Shown here piece by piece: positions 33,001-37,250 of a stretch of 64,000 nt of DNA. The DNA lies in contig NC_134883.1 of the NCBI RefSeq assembly GCF_041734735.1, positions 12,940,310 to 13,004,309 on the forward strand, read 5' to 3'. Position numbers and translations under genes: made by a program. The notes under the pieces are model-generated. The model worked only from the letters and a program-made list of their open reading frames with translations. It was not told the origin of the DNA and did no database searches. Source of the stretch: Babylonia areolata (Eukaryota > Mollusca > Gastropoda > Neogastropoda > Buccinidae). How positions within the stretch are numbered: position 1 is the stretch's first letter; every line of letters begins with the position of its first letter.

Positions 33001-33328
33001 GCACACGGGACCTCGGTTTATTGTCTCATCTGAATGACTAGCGTCCAGACCACCACTCAAGGTCTAGTGGAGGGGGAGAAAATATCGGCGGCTGAGCCAT
33101 GATTCGAACCAGCGCGCTCAGGTTCTCTCGCTTCCTAGGCAGACGCATTACCTATAGGCCATCATACCTCTAACACTGTGTCTCCATTCCATATCCACAG
33201 TGCCGTCTTTTGTGGAGGAGGTGTGTCAGGAACTGAAGCGGGCCATCAACGTATCCCAGAATGCTGCTGCTCTTGAGTCGTTATTGGACGAAATCAAACT
33301 GTGTGCCAAGAAGACGACACGACGGTAG
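3324..33328 (+). CDS. Host gene, 13 exons: proline-rich, ARM/HEAT-like scaffold protein (family not recognised), 3' part
   Basis: Exons, with phases that agree at every junction: 3324-3530, 8077-8270, 9423-9524, 10086-10187, 11455-11607, 13401-13607, 17732-17879, 19276-19456, 23585-23897, 26433-26717, 29484-29692, 31562-31707, 33201-33328. Together they encode about 790 residues ending KKTTRR and a TAG. All introns are GT-AG. Seen in the protein: an N-terminal hydrophobic/acidic part (exon 1), a proline-rich basic stretch (exons 2-3), Leu/Ala-rich helical segments that look like ARM or HEAT repeats (exons 4-8), a second proline-rich block with an RKVSF motif (exon 9), a polar linker (exon 10) and more helical segments (exons 11-13). 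Inferred role: a cytoplasmic scaffold that may bind SH3 domains and protein phosphatase 1. I cannot name the family. The 5' end is missing: exon 1 starts in mid-codon. No signal peptide or membrane segment is seen in the part present. Confidence 0.75.
3531..8076 (+). other. Intron between exons 1 and 2
   Basis: No exon is needed here because the flanking phases match. It holds (GT)n-rich DNA, four loose copies of a unit containing 'ccactntag gtaatatcagatg' (about 3635, 3700, 3805, 3955), homopurine DNA at 7200-7560, a 3' half-SINE at 7557-7682, and the two upstream copies of the exon 2 start at 7865-8050. Confidence 0.5.
7557..7682 (+). repeat. SINE-A, 3' half only
   Basis: The segment matches the 3' half of the full-length SINE-A copies at 34587 and 42927: the block 'gcctacatggcggggtaaaa', then 'cccactcgtgtacatgcgag', the variant tail word 'gttgcagcccacgaa' and a (GAA)n end. 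The tRNA-like head is absent, so it is a 5'-truncated insertion. Confidence 0.8.
7865..8110 (+). repeat. Tandem duplication of the exon 2 acceptor and exon start (about 97-bp unit)
   Basis: The words 'gttgacaggtagtgtgat' and 'gggcgacagacagatggagt' occur at the true exon start (8077) and again one unit upstream at about 7980, with a more decayed copy near 7890. Each upstream copy carries the intronic AG and the first 40 or so exon bases, then runs into 'ggcccccaaaacaaac' instead of the coding sequence. The copies are therefore decoy acceptors with a truncated exon. Confidence 0.8.
8077..8270 (+). CDS. Host gene exon 2: basic proline-rich segment
   Basis: The exon starts after TTGACAG (8076) with 2 nt that complete the phase-1 codon of exon 1, and ends ACCG|GTAATG in phase 0. 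It encodes SVIEVGDRQMEFSDGP, then IPRPRRRCLPPTPGV and PQPPPKPQRSSS. These PxxP and basic-proline motifs resemble SH3-domain ligands. A serine cluster follows, then an acidic turn (GTEDEAP). The exon start has been tandemly copied upstream. Confidence 0.75.
8271..9422 (+). other. Intron 2-3, (GT)n then acceptor-type array
   Basis: It begins with G-rich and (GT)n DNA (8320-8560). From about 8745 to the exon 3 acceptor it is a degenerate tandem array, annotated separately. Confidence 0.5.
8745..9422 (+). repeat. Degenerate tandem array (about 80-110-bp unit) ending at the exon 3 acceptor
   Basis: Roughly seven diverged units share the words 'ttttcactgtcagtaaaaa', 'cattgcacatgtcactg' and 'cactttcag'. 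The last unit's 'gtgttgtcactttcag' is the real 3' splice site of exon 3 at 9422. Earlier units have 'gtgtcactttcagtgata' (about 9213) and 'ttcttttcagtcatgc' (about 9150), so several contain polypyrimidine-AG decoys. Confidence 0.65.
9423..9524 (+). CDS. Host gene exon 3
   Basis: The 102-bp phase 0-0 exon lies between CACTTTCAG and CAG|GTGATC. It encodes LSVRRPPPLPNDWAMIELP followed by ATDAELLKQTRKPEQ. The RRPPPLP stretch continues the proline-rich segment of exon 2, and the rest looks helical and charged. Confidence 0.75.
9720..9955. repeat. (GT)n-rich degenerate microsatellite in intron 3
   Basis: The sequence is almost only G and T with 'gtgtgtttgt' words. The cysteine/valine-rich open frames over it are by-products of GT repetition. 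Confidence 0.8.
10086..10187 (+). CDS. Host gene exon 4
   Basis: The 102-bp phase 0-0 exon has a strong acceptor (poly-T then TGTAG at 10085) and donor TTG|GTAAGT, the best donor in the gene. It encodes LASLASGYVTKHIHLHTDAR then ITAELTDQIFSAML. The Leu/Ala spacing fits an amphipathic helix pair of ARM/HEAT type, but this is inference. Confidence 0.8.
10655..10890 (-). repeat. SINE-C copy (minus orientation)
   Basis: It shares with 12450-12665, 26175-26335 and 59785-60040 the words 'cattcacacctgggtggagt' and 'ccctgatcactggtgaacac' and 'ggattagatgtctaatgcc'. The reverse complement begins with a tRNA-like head (B-box-like 'ggttc' near the A-box-like 'gttaggcat'), so the element reads on the minus strand. 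Confidence 0.65.
10951..11424. mobile_element. TTAA-flanked piggyBac-type MITE (P1)
   Basis: TTAA at 10947-10950 and 11425-11428 flank terminal inverted repeats CCCTTTGACTGC / GCAGTCAAGGGG. The interior includes another dispersed repeat (about 11130-11345, with 'gctgcctacctgggtagagc' and a CA-rich end), so the element seems to carry a nested insertion. There is no transposase, hence non-autonomous. It sits 30 bp upstream of exon 5. Confidence 0.7.
11455..11607 (+). CDS. Host gene exon 5
   Basis: The 153-bp exon is phase 0-0 with acceptor ACGACAG (11454) and donor TTG|GTGAGG. It encodes VVSHHGRNILLRFLTDLIEE, a polar loop (NASADNDHPLE) and AHGAVIILLREILRQFL. The two Leu-rich helices around a loop fit an ARM/HEAT-like hairpin. 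The acceptor lacks a good polypyrimidine tract because the P1 element ends just upstream; 'ggttaaaaaaaaagg' lies where pyrimidines are expected. Confidence 0.8.
12450..12668 (-). repeat. SINE-C copy (minus orientation)
   Basis: It has the same layout as 10655-10890: 'ttaaccttccatgactg', 'actcattcacatctg', 'aaccctgatcactggtgaac', 'ggatcagaagtccag'. It is more diverged and lacks clear target-site duplications. Confidence 0.6.
12959..13312 (+). repeat. SINE-A, diverged near-full-length copy
   Basis: The head (tRNA-like, 'gtcaaatggttaagactttgg') is followed by 'ggtaaaggtggagatttttc', 'gtgcaaaccagctagtgct', 'cttcatgtgtata', the 'tgcctacatggcaggg' block and a GAA-like tail. It is clearly older than the copies at 34587 and 42927. 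Confidence 0.8.
13401..13607 (+). CDS. Host gene exon 6
   Basis: The 207-bp phase 0-0 exon has acceptor ACCATTCCAG (13400) and donor AAG|GTCAGA (13608; C at +3 is unusual). It encodes DPQTLVIVSLLMLRALSHV, GATQSLVECQVTSAVLGTMA and STVQQYCLDVLAKIALYQPS, ending NKK. The hydrophobic heptad-like pattern fits ARM/HEAT helices. Its last 80 bp plus the donor are repeated five more times downstream. Confidence 0.8.
13684..14185 (+). repeat. Tandem array of partial exon 6 copies with donor sites (copies 2-5)
   Basis: The copies end with their own AAG|GT at 13762, 13914, 14037 and 14185; the exon 6 donor is at 13607. Periods are about 155, 152, 123 and 148 bp. Each has 75-80 bp of exon 3' sequence (QQYCLDVL, YQPSV, KK words recognisable in copies 2-4), the flank 'gtcagagagggagggagtg', a (GT)n spacer and 'gtgagtggggacctccag'. 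Copies 2-4 are open in the exon frame; copy 5 has a small deletion that changes frame. Copies lack the exon's first 127 bp. Confidence 0.9.
14198..16337 (+). mobile_element. piggyBac-family DNA transposon remnant (P2)
   Basis: TTAA at 14194-14197 and 16338-16341 flank ends CCTCTTGACTGC... and ...AGCAGTGAAGGGG. Inside, plus strand, are three piggyBac signatures: an N-terminal-like start (MAERRQTPT at 14463) followed by an acidic patch (EIELREVDAEDADFDME); the segment ILDYNKNMDAMDHHDQQ then STRK-like TRKTLKWYK ending at 15597, typical of the piggyBac region after the catalytic core; and a C-terminal zinc-binding motif CRVCW..YCPDCPSKCHTQRFYW with stop at 15923. The central catalytic region is not found; microsatellite DNA occupies 14930-15250. 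So it is internally deleted and not active. It inserted between copies 5 and 6 of the exon 6 array. Confidence 0.85.
16385..16470 (+). repeat. Sixth, displaced copy of exon 6 3' end
   Basis: The words 'tctactgttcagcagtatta', 'gacattctagccaaa' and 'tttgtatcagcctgga' match the 3' part of exon 6 with base changes and a frame change. It lies just past the right end of the piggyBac remnant, which split it from copies 2-5. Confidence 0.8.
16471..16889 (+). other. Unique intron sequence before the 42-bp array
   Basis: I see no gene, tRNA or recognisable mobile element in it. A poly-T run lies at 16819-16830. Confidence 0.4.
16890..17731 (+). repeat. 42-bp minisatellite reaching the exon 7 acceptor
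   Basis: About 19 units of 42 bp ('gaaagaaactggtgaaagc' + 'actgacaccagtggacag' + 'aaaat'). Since 42 is a multiple of three, the array is open in frame on both strands (plus: KETGEST and DTSGQKM; minus: VSAFTSFFHFLS-like). The last unit runs through 'ggactgactgtgttccag' into exon 7 with no stop. Variant units (16916, 17101) contain 'gcactgactgtactgacag', which resembles this acceptor. I read the array as intronic because it has an AG at the exon edge and matching phases. Confidence 0.9.
17732..17879 (+). CDS. Host gene exon 7
   Basis: The acceptor is GTGTTCCAG (17731), the donor GACT|GTGTGT at 17880; phase 0 in, phase 1 out. It encodes APLRESATDLICMSLDTH, PTNITIAQGACRALANLA and TTLYTVVNNNLDD. 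GACRALANLA is typical of an ARM repeat helix. The donor position is chosen because it gives the phase needed by exon 8; the frame also runs on to a stop at 17912, so a shorter isoform cannot be excluded. Confidence 0.75.
17846..18870 (+). repeat. Tandem array of the exon 7 3' end and donor
   Basis: The exon end word 'gtcaacaacaacctggatgact|gtg' style recurs about eight times (cctggat... at 17870, 17999, 18150, 18284, 18399, 18537, 18652, 18764), with periods of 112-151 bp. Between copies lie 'atgcataatttacactgtt' and 'ttacactgttgtcaacaac' blocks. Most copies keep a GT at the place of the true donor. Confidence 0.85.
19009..19232 (+). mobile_element. TTAA-flanked 224-bp MITE (P3)
   Basis: TTAA at 19005-19008 and 19233-19236 flank ends CTCACTCAATACGGCC / GTTCGTATGGAGAG (imperfect inverted repeats). 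An inverted copy of identical length is at 46336-46559. The interior has 'aacctttagcttctgtcatc' and no complete gene. TTAA targets point to the piggyBac superfamily. Confidence 0.85.
19276..19456 (+). CDS. Host gene exon 8
   Basis: The acceptor is CTGTTGCAG (19275) and the donor GAG|GTAAGA (19457). Two leading bases complete the phase-1 codon from exon 7 and two trailing bases leave phase 2. It encodes HSGCEEEKKFVSGLVMVLDY, VFSKSLPSVQDALKRHGQD and LTIKTDGRRFLFIYAKLEQL. The helical N-terminal half may cap the ARM/HEAT-like region. Confidence 0.8.
19500..19625. repeat. (GA)n/(GT)n microsatellite after exon 8
   Basis: The sequence is a GAGA tract followed by 'gtgtgtgcg' runs. No coding is supported here. 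Confidence 0.8.
19650..20500 (+). other. Intron 8-9, left part
   Basis: No gene is seen. A possible further TTAA-type end ('cttaactcactcaaccc') is at 19869, without a confirmed partner. Two short words 'gttgaggtagag' (20393 and 20443) resemble the exon 8 end CAGTTGAG|GTAAGAG and may be decayed junction copies. Confidence 0.35.
20510..21910. other. CpG-rich, GC-rich inserted segment, unclassified
   Basis: Unlike its AT-rich surroundings, this stretch is GC-rich with many CpG (for example 'aaagcgcgatcgcaatcg', 'actcactcgacgcgatccgc'). Frames code for Pro/Ser/Ala-rich peptide, the longest being 234 codons on the plus strand at 21212-21916. A 40-bp part near 20530 ('gcaggggtctgacattcctg') recurs near 29770. 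That dispersal suggests a mobile sequence, perhaps a retroelement fossil, but I see no reverse transcriptase, integrase or recombinase. A CpG-island regulatory region is the alternative. Confidence 0.4.
22318..22548 (+). repeat. SINE-D, 5'-truncated copy
   Basis: The words 'aaactgaggtccc', 'gcatgcacttagcgcatgc', 'aaaagaacccatggcaa' and 'caaaattctgtagagaaaat' match the reverse complement of 32757-33176. The 3' end word 'aaatctgttgtgacaaagag' precedes SINE-B directly. Confidence 0.75.
22549..22920 (+). repeat. SINE-B, full-length tRNA-derived
   Basis: The head contains an A-box-like 'tggcgaagtggttagcg' and a B-box-like 'gggtttgaatccc' 35 bp later, as in tRNA-derived SINEs. The body has 'cccgtggccagctcctaccc', 'gtcgagtgacatccacttca' and 'gttaacgccgggacgtcat', and the tail is (TCA)n/(TCG)n followed by (TCC)n. 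A second copy, interrupted, is at 50875-51345. It is not a functional tRNA: there is no acceptor-stem pairing. Confidence 0.85.
23585..23897 (+). CDS. Host gene exon 9: proline-rich and PP1-docking-like segment
   Basis: The donor is CAG|GTAATG (23898), phase 0. The start is chosen at 23585 (acceptor CATCGTCAG), which gives the required phase; 23645 after CTTCCTCGCAG is phase-compatible and has a better pyrimidine tract, so the start is uncertain by 20 codons. The exon encodes APPTPPPPLPRRPSAPPPPP (class II SH3-ligand-like PPLPRR), an acidic patch LDDSEDE, then KKSRSFENLRTPDRKVSFDQ. KVSF (23796-23807) fits the RVxF protein phosphatase 1 docking consensus and is preceded by basic residues. The end is Ser/Pro/Glu-rich. 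Confidence 0.75.
23890..24260 (+). repeat. Tandem array of the exon 9 end and donor (about 85-100 bp, 4 units)
   Basis: The junction word 'attcag|gtaatgctacac' is echoed as 'attcaagtaatgctacacc' (about 23976), 'aatcaggtaatactgcac' (24076) and 'attcagataatggtacac' (24175). Units share 'tgtgtctttcagtttgtag' and 'gctaattag'. Units 2 and 4 have lost the G of the GT donor or the CAG; unit 3 keeps CAG|GTAATA. Confidence 0.75.
24261..25000 (+). other. Intron 9-10, unique part
   Basis: No gene, tRNA or clear mobile element is seen; the sequence is AT-rich. Confidence 0.4.
25514..26152 (-). mobile_element. TTAA-flanked piggyBac-type element (P4)
   Basis: TTAA at 25510-25513 and 26153-26156 flank ends CTCACTCGGGACGG and GTCGTCCAGAGAGAG. 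On the minus strand near 25690-25800 is an acidic peptide, AEVLEMLQTGGLDIEEVDDD, similar in style to piggyBac transposase N-termini. The catalytic region is absent, so this is a non-autonomous derivative of about 640 bp. Confidence 0.65.
26175..26338 (-). repeat. SINE-C copy (minus orientation, partial)
   Basis: Shared words are 'ccctgattgctggtgaaca', 'ggattagaagtccagtacc' and 'aagtacctttcctaagga'. It lies just right of P4 and 95 bp upstream of exon 10. Confidence 0.65.
26433..26717 (+). CDS. Host gene exon 10
   Basis: The 285-bp phase 0-0 exon has acceptor GTCTTGCTCAG (26432) and donor CAG|GTGAAT (26718). It encodes VLAQRIIPVSQFTDSSPET, a long polar Ser/Thr/Asn/Pro linker, then EYENWDLLRGVLRNKSGLQ and TSGDLRFMIRLTKTQ. 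The linker looks disordered; the C-terminal part looks helical. The exon's last 43 bp and donor are tandemly repeated in the intron. Confidence 0.8.
26675..27110 (+). repeat. 87-bp tandem array of the exon 10 end and donor
   Basis: After the true donor (26718), copies of the junction lie at 26805, 26892, 26979 and 27066, each exactly 87 bp apart. Each copy has 'ctccagcggtgatctt', 'tttcatgrtaagattgac' and 'aaagacrcag|gtgagtgca'. In all four the donor is GTGAGT, while the real exon has GTGAAT. Each copy also has a TACTCCAG upstream, so a roughly 40-nt micro-exon with AG and GT ends exists in every unit. Confidence 0.9.
27120..27840 (+). other. Intron 10-11, left part
   Basis: It contains G-rich DNA at 27170-27235, a (CA)n and a (GT)n patch near 27380-27480, and a triple 'caccctgggtttt' near 27730-27770. 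No gene is seen. Confidence 0.45.
27845..28195 (-). repeat. SINE-D variant (minus orientation)
   Basis: It parallels 42660-43390 along its length: 'ctacaccacatctgctaggc', 'agcagcataacccaacatgc', 'gccagaggacaacccttttg', 'gtgtgtgctgcactcagga'. On the minus strand the tRNA-like head would lie at its right end, which merges with the following minisatellite. Confidence 0.75.
28190..29483 (+). repeat. Minisatellite of about 42-53 bp, ending at the exon 11 acceptor
   Basis: About 25 units of 'gtagataggtgtcttcacca' + 'atctaccacgatctcctctc' + 'tgtgttt'. The unit corresponds to the head of SINE-D read backwards (compare 'agataagcatcttaaccatt' at 29440). At the right end the unit changes to 'ctcctctccccag', the acceptor of exon 11. 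A partial duplicate, 'ccaggttgtggtgttgg', occurs at 29376 ahead of the true one at 29481. Most units contain a pyrimidine tract followed by TAG. Confidence 0.9.
29484..29692 (+). CDS. Host gene exon 11
   Basis: The acceptor is TCTCCCCAG (29483), the donor CAA|GTATGT (29693); phase 0 in, phase 2 out. It encodes VVVLVCALAVEGSVREALGL, IDQPLSKMMTSTEVAPGVSD and NETLMDLDPGLMVSVIDAV, ending RYK with exon 12. It is Leu/Val-rich and probably helical. Its acceptor lies in SINE-D-derived sequence, so the splice site has been overwritten or remodelled by the repeat. Confidence 0.8.
29693..30063 (+). other. Intron 11-12, left part
   Basis: It holds a 40-bp word shared with the CpG-rich segment ('cagactcttgcaggggtctg' at 29769), an (AT)n patch near 29845-29870, T/G-rich runs and the truncated end 'gactcacttgtataaaca' (30019) of the TIR element seen at 37251. 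Confidence 0.5.
30064..31124. mobile_element. TTAA-flanked piggyBac-type element (P5)
   Basis: TTAA at 30060-30063 and 31125-31128 flank ends CCCTTTCACTGCC and GGCAGCCTAGGGG. Near the right end the palindromic word 'atgacgagttatctcgtcat' occurs twice (31042 and 31090). No complete transposase is seen; an (AT)n tract lies at 30413-30430. Confidence 0.65.
31562..31707 (+). CDS. Host gene exon 12
   Basis: The acceptor is CTGTTTCAG (31561), the donor CTG|GTCAGT (31708). One leading base completes the split Lys codon and one trailing base leaves phase 1. It encodes SLSFEMAQKCVLGVVRALDE, EQQAPVVAVTVEFVASAIT and NFHLAPAMT. Alternating Ala/Val and charged residues fit ARM/HEAT-type helices. Confidence 0.8.
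32385..32630 (-). repeat. SINE-D copy (minus orientation, partial)
   Basis: The words 'caggcacaacccttctgttg', 'gacctcagtttatcagctca' and 'accactcaaggtctagtgga' match the copy at 32757. Confidence 0.75.
32757..33176 (-). repeat. SINE-D, near-full-length (minus orientation)
   Basis: The reverse complement starts with a tRNA-like head: 'tggcctataggtaatgcgtc' (A-box region) and 'gctggttcgaatcatggc' (B-box region), as in tRNA-derived SINEs. The body has 'caataaaccgaggtcccgtg' and the 3' end 'aaatctgttgtgacaaaaag'. It stops only 24 bp before exon 13. Confidence 0.8.
33201..33328 (+). CDS. Host gene exon 13 (last coding exon, stop)
   Basis: The acceptor is ATATCCACAG (33200). Two bases complete a Val codon from exon 12, then PSFVEEVCQELKRAINVSQN, AAALESLLDEIKLCAKKTTR, R and TAG at 33326-33328. 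The charged Leu-rich sequence suggests a terminal helix or short coiled coil. The stop is followed by T-rich sequence. Confidence 0.85.
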
Positions 33329-34470
33329 TGTGCTCGCCATGTACTCTCCAACATGAAAGCTGGTTGTGACCTTCATCTGAAGTGTGGCAAGTCTGTGGTA
33401 TTGATGCGACTTATCTCTGAGATCTGCTGTAGTTCTCTGTGATTTATTACAGGTATTGGAGTGCTTTTTGTATCGGAAGCTAGAATCAATAGGCAGTCCT
33501 TTGTGACTTTTTATGATGGTTCATTGTTGTGCTTTTGTGTTGTTTTTTGCTTGTTTGTTTTTTTGTTTTTGCTTGTTTTGTTTTTTATATAAGCATTTGA
33601 GTTTTAATATTTTGTGTTTGTGAACAGTCATCTGTTGATGTATCTGGTTTTTTTACACATGGTCAGATATTGAGATTGCTTTAGATTACTTTTACACCAA
33701 AAATCTTCATAGATTTAGTGTATGTTAGTTGTTGACAGTTTGGTGAAGATATTGCAGTTTACTGAGTATATTGCAGTTAGCAGTTTAGAAGCGGTGTTCA
33801 ATTTTTCATTTTCATGTCTTTAATCTGTGTTGTCATCGGCACAGTTTTTATGCTGTTCAATGTAGAAAATTGTGTTTTATTGTGATTATGGCAAGCTGTG
33901 AGCAGCAAAATAGTGCCATCAGCTTTCTGGCACAAATTTGCTACAATGATTGCTGTTGGTAGTTCACTGCACTTTTTGGCAGTCTTTTTCGAATGGTCTG
34001 TAGTGTCTGTCAGTAGTTAATGTTGGTTGTCATCATTTTGTCTCAACTTAATATGTTTTGTCATATATTGATTGATGCTGTTGTTGGTGTGTGGTGTGGG
34101 GGTTTTCTTTCGGGGTTTTTTTTTTTTTTTTTTAATTTTTTTTTTTAGTGAAGGGGGGTTCGGGGAGGGAGGGGGGGGGGAGAAGGAGTGTGAACATTGG
34201 GGAAAGATGTTTCATTGACTTTTTTTTTTTCTTTTTTTGACCAGAACTTACAGTTTCCAATCGACACAAACATCTCTTTTCTTTAGTCAGTTACAGTCTG
34301 CATGGTAGATCCATGTGTTGTTGATCTTGGGCTTTTATAAAGTTGTTTGAGTGTACTGTGACCTCATGGTTGAAAACAGTTTTTTTGTTATTTTTTAGTA
34401 TTTACTTTTCCTACCCTTCTCCTGTTATTGGAAGGTAGAAACTGGCCCCTGTGTGGGGTACATGTCGATA
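33329..34470 (+). other. 3' UTR candidate
   Basis: This unique, T-rich sequence follows the stop codon directly. Poly-T and a G-run occur at 34115-34190. I cannot place the polyadenylation site; AATAAA-type words occur only much later (for example near 41205). Confidence 0.4.
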
Positions 34471-34586
34471 TGGATGCCATGGCAGAACCAGTTAGGCGAT
34501 CCAGTGTTCACCACCGATCAGAGCTTGAGGCCCCGTTTCGGCATTGGTGTTGCGCCCTTGGGAAAGGCAGCTTGACTCAGATTTTC

Positions 34587-34947
34587 GACGGGCGCAATAG
34601 CCGAGTGGTTAAAGCGTTGGTCTGTCAATCTGAGGGTCCCGGGTTTGAATCACGGTGACTGCGCCTGGTGGGTAAAGGGTGGAGATTTTTGCGATCTCCC
34701 AGGTCAACATATGTGCAGATCTGATAGTGCCTGAACCCCCTTCGTGTGTATATGCAAGCAGAAGATCAAATACGCACATTAAAGATACTGTAATCCATGT
34801 CAGCATTCGGTGGGTTATGGAAACAAGAACATACCCAGCATGCACACCGCCGAAAACGGAGTATGGCTGCCTACATGGCGGGGTAAAAACGGTCATACAC
34901 GTAAAAGCCCACTCGTGTGCATACGAGTGAACGCAGAAGAAGAAGAA
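34587..34947 (+). repeat. SINE-A, full-length tRNA-derived
   Basis: A 13-bp target duplication, gactcagattttc, flanks it (34574-34586 and 34948-34960). The head has A-box 'tagccgagtggttaaagcg' and B-box 'gggtttgaatc' with a gap typical of tRNA-Ser/Leu-like heads carrying a long variable arm. The body includes 'gtgcagatctgatagtgcc' and 'gcctacatggcggggtaaaa', and the tail is (GAA)n. It is not a tRNA gene. Confidence 0.9.
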
Positions 34948-35008
34948 GACTCAGATTTTCCTTACTCCACCCAGGTGTGACTTGATACTTGACTTTGTCA
35001 GAGACGGT

Positions 35009-35417
35009 CTTCTTCTTCTTCTTCTTCTTCTCCTTCTTCTTCTTCTTCATTCATGGGCTACAACTCCTACGTTCACTCGTATGTTTACGAGTGGGCTTTT
35101 ATGTGCATGGCTGTTTTTACCCGCCATGTAGGCAGCCATACTCTGTTTTCAAAGGTGTGCTTGTTGGGTATTTTTTTGTTTCCACAACCCACGGAACGCT
35201 GACATGGATTACAGGATCTTTAACGTGCGTTTTTGATCTATTTCTTGCGTATACAAACGAAGGGGGTTCAGGCACAAGCAGGTCTGCACATATGTTGACC
35301 TGGGAGATCGGAAAAAAATCTCAATCTTTTACCCAATAGGCGCCATTACCAAAATTCGAACCCAGGACCCTCAGATTGAAAGTCCAGCGCTTTTACCACT
35401 CGGCCATTGCACCCGTC
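35009..35417 (-). repeat. SINE-A, full-length (minus orientation)
   Basis: It begins with a (TTC)n tail on the plus strand and ends at the head complement 'cactcggccattgcaccc'. A short direct repeat, tcagag, flanks it (34998 and about 35420). It has an extra 'cctacgttcac' tail word, as in the 58065 copy. Confidence 0.85.
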
Positions 35418-35527
35418 AATCAGAGGAGAGGATTTGGTCCTGCTATCCTGTGCCAAGCCCTAGACAGTAAATGTTAACTGCTACTGTGGCTGTAAAATGC
35501 AACAGGACTTTGAATCATAACCCTTAA

Positions 35528-35554
35528 CATATATATATATATATACATATATTG

Positions 35555-35595
<41 letters not shown>

Positions 35596-35596
35596 T
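35528..35596. repeat. (AT)n-(GT)n microsatellite
   Basis: Alternating AT runs are followed by (GT)n. Confidence 0.85.
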
Positions 35597-35599
35597 TCT

Positions 35600-36946
35600 A
35601 ATCAAGGAAGCATGTTCTAAAGATTCCTTTTACTCTTTTTTTTTTTTTAATCTGGTGATATGCAAATGTTGACATGACAAAAGCACTTGTAGGATGGATG
35701 ATTAATGGGTTTGTGAATATCCTTGTGGCAGGATCGGTCACACAAGTGCTTTGTTGATTGTTCCGATCGTAGTGAGCGATGGGTCCAAGCCGTACACAGT
35801 CTTGCCTGGAGACCACCGTTTTTAATGGGCAGGTCTGTGTTGTGATTGATTTAATATTCAAAAAAACTTGTCCAGCTGGACTGGATAAAATGAATTGTCA
35901 TCAGAATTGTACATAGTTTGCATTTCACAATTTTAAAAAAAAATTATATTAATTTATTTCATTTAGAAGTTCACTTCTTGCCTACTTATAAATATACTTG
36001 ATGTTGTCTCTCACTCTGCTTTACTTTTTTTAGGGTGGGGTGGGGGTGAGGAGTGGTTGAATGGTGGTTGAGGGGGAGGAAGTACATTTTCTGATGATTT
36101 TGTAATCACTGCATTGGTCAAACTTTAGATATATAAGGTATGTGTTGTGCATGTGTGTGTGTGTGAGTTCATGCTCTCAATCTTCATAAAGGACCTTTGT
36201 CTAGGTATCTTAAAAACACACATACACCCTCTCCTCCCCACATATCTGTATATATACATAATAATAATAATAATGGTATTTTTTAGCGTTGAATCTTGTG
36301 CAGAGACATATCAAAGCGCTTTTGCACCAGTCATTCACACGCATGCATACATCCCTTCAGTACCAGTCCACGAAGATGACCAGCAACACAGTGCCCTTCA
36401 CAGTCACACACATCAGCCAGGCACTTCTCTTCGCAGCTGGATCAGTGATTTTCACAGTGCTACAATACTCGCCAGCCAGTGCCGAAAAACTATCAGTCCT
36501 TAGTTCCCCTGTCTTACGAGAGCGCAACAGCCATTCCATTTGTAACATTCTTATGCCTACACCGTTGCCAGTGCTGAGGCATGAAAAAACTGGACGTTTC
36601 TGATGTCCAGATTTTGTATTTGGTTTGCAGGGGGGGAAAAAAGCAAAAAAAGCAGAGAGAACACTTTTGGATGGTCAAGGTCCGAACTCAGACACCTGAG
36701 GGCCCAACACCCTTGTCTAAAGGACAGGTGAACAATTCCAGCACCCCCCTTGCCCTCTTCCCCTCTTTTGCTGTTCACGCTTACATGGGAAGAAAAAAGA
36801 ATCAGATCTATGATGTATCCTGTAAAGATGTAATGCCAAGGAAAGACCTGTGATGTATCAGTCTGTGCTCCAGAGGACAGTGGTGAAGAACCACCCCCAC
36901 CCAAATATATAGAAAGAGATACACTGTCTGTTGTTGAACTACAATA

Positions 36947-36987
<41 letters not shown>

Positions 36988-37250
36988 GTGTGTGAGAGAG
37001 AGAGAGAATATGTACATGTTCATATTGTAAACATGTGTTTGAACACGGTACATGTTCTCCTGGCCCATCACAAAATGCAGCACAACACCATTTAAAGGGA
37101 ACCAATCAGAAGACAGAAAACAGCTCATCTTCCATGTTGGAAATTTAATTTTTAGTTTCATTGAGAAAGTGTTTTGCTTGATTTACTGTAGGGGGAGAAA
37201 GTTTGAATATATAGGTGTGCATATGTATGTTTATCCTATGTCATTTTATT
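35600..37250. other. Intergenic or 3' UTR, with one dispersed repeat and (AT)n
   Basis: At 36262-36590 is a dispersed repeat starting with (TAA)n ('ttgtgcagagacatatcaaa', 'gcttttgcaccagtcattca'), distantly like the one nested in P1. An (AT)n run is at 36952-36982. No gene is seen. Confidence 0.45.

Larger units (their letters stand above)
31708..33200 (+). other. Intron 12-13
   Basis: Its first half (31730-32160) is a T-rich degenerate repeat of about 110-bp units. The second half holds two minus-strand SINE-D copies, annotated separately. No extra exon is needed. Confidence 0.5.
34478..35517 (+). repeat. SINE-C copy interrupted by two SINE-A insertions
   Basis: Left part 'gcagaaccagttaggcgatc' and 'ctcagattttcc', middle 'actccacccaggtgtgactt', right part 'gagaggatttggtcctgct' and 'gctgtaaaatgcaac' align with the plus-strand copy at 59785-60040. 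Two SINE-A copies in opposite orientation split it, so it is the oldest of the three. Confidence 0.65.

Noticed and set aside
34587-34660. tRNA gene (also at 22549, 42927, 58065)
   Set aside because: A and B boxes are present, but acceptor stems do not pair and each is joined to a SINE body.
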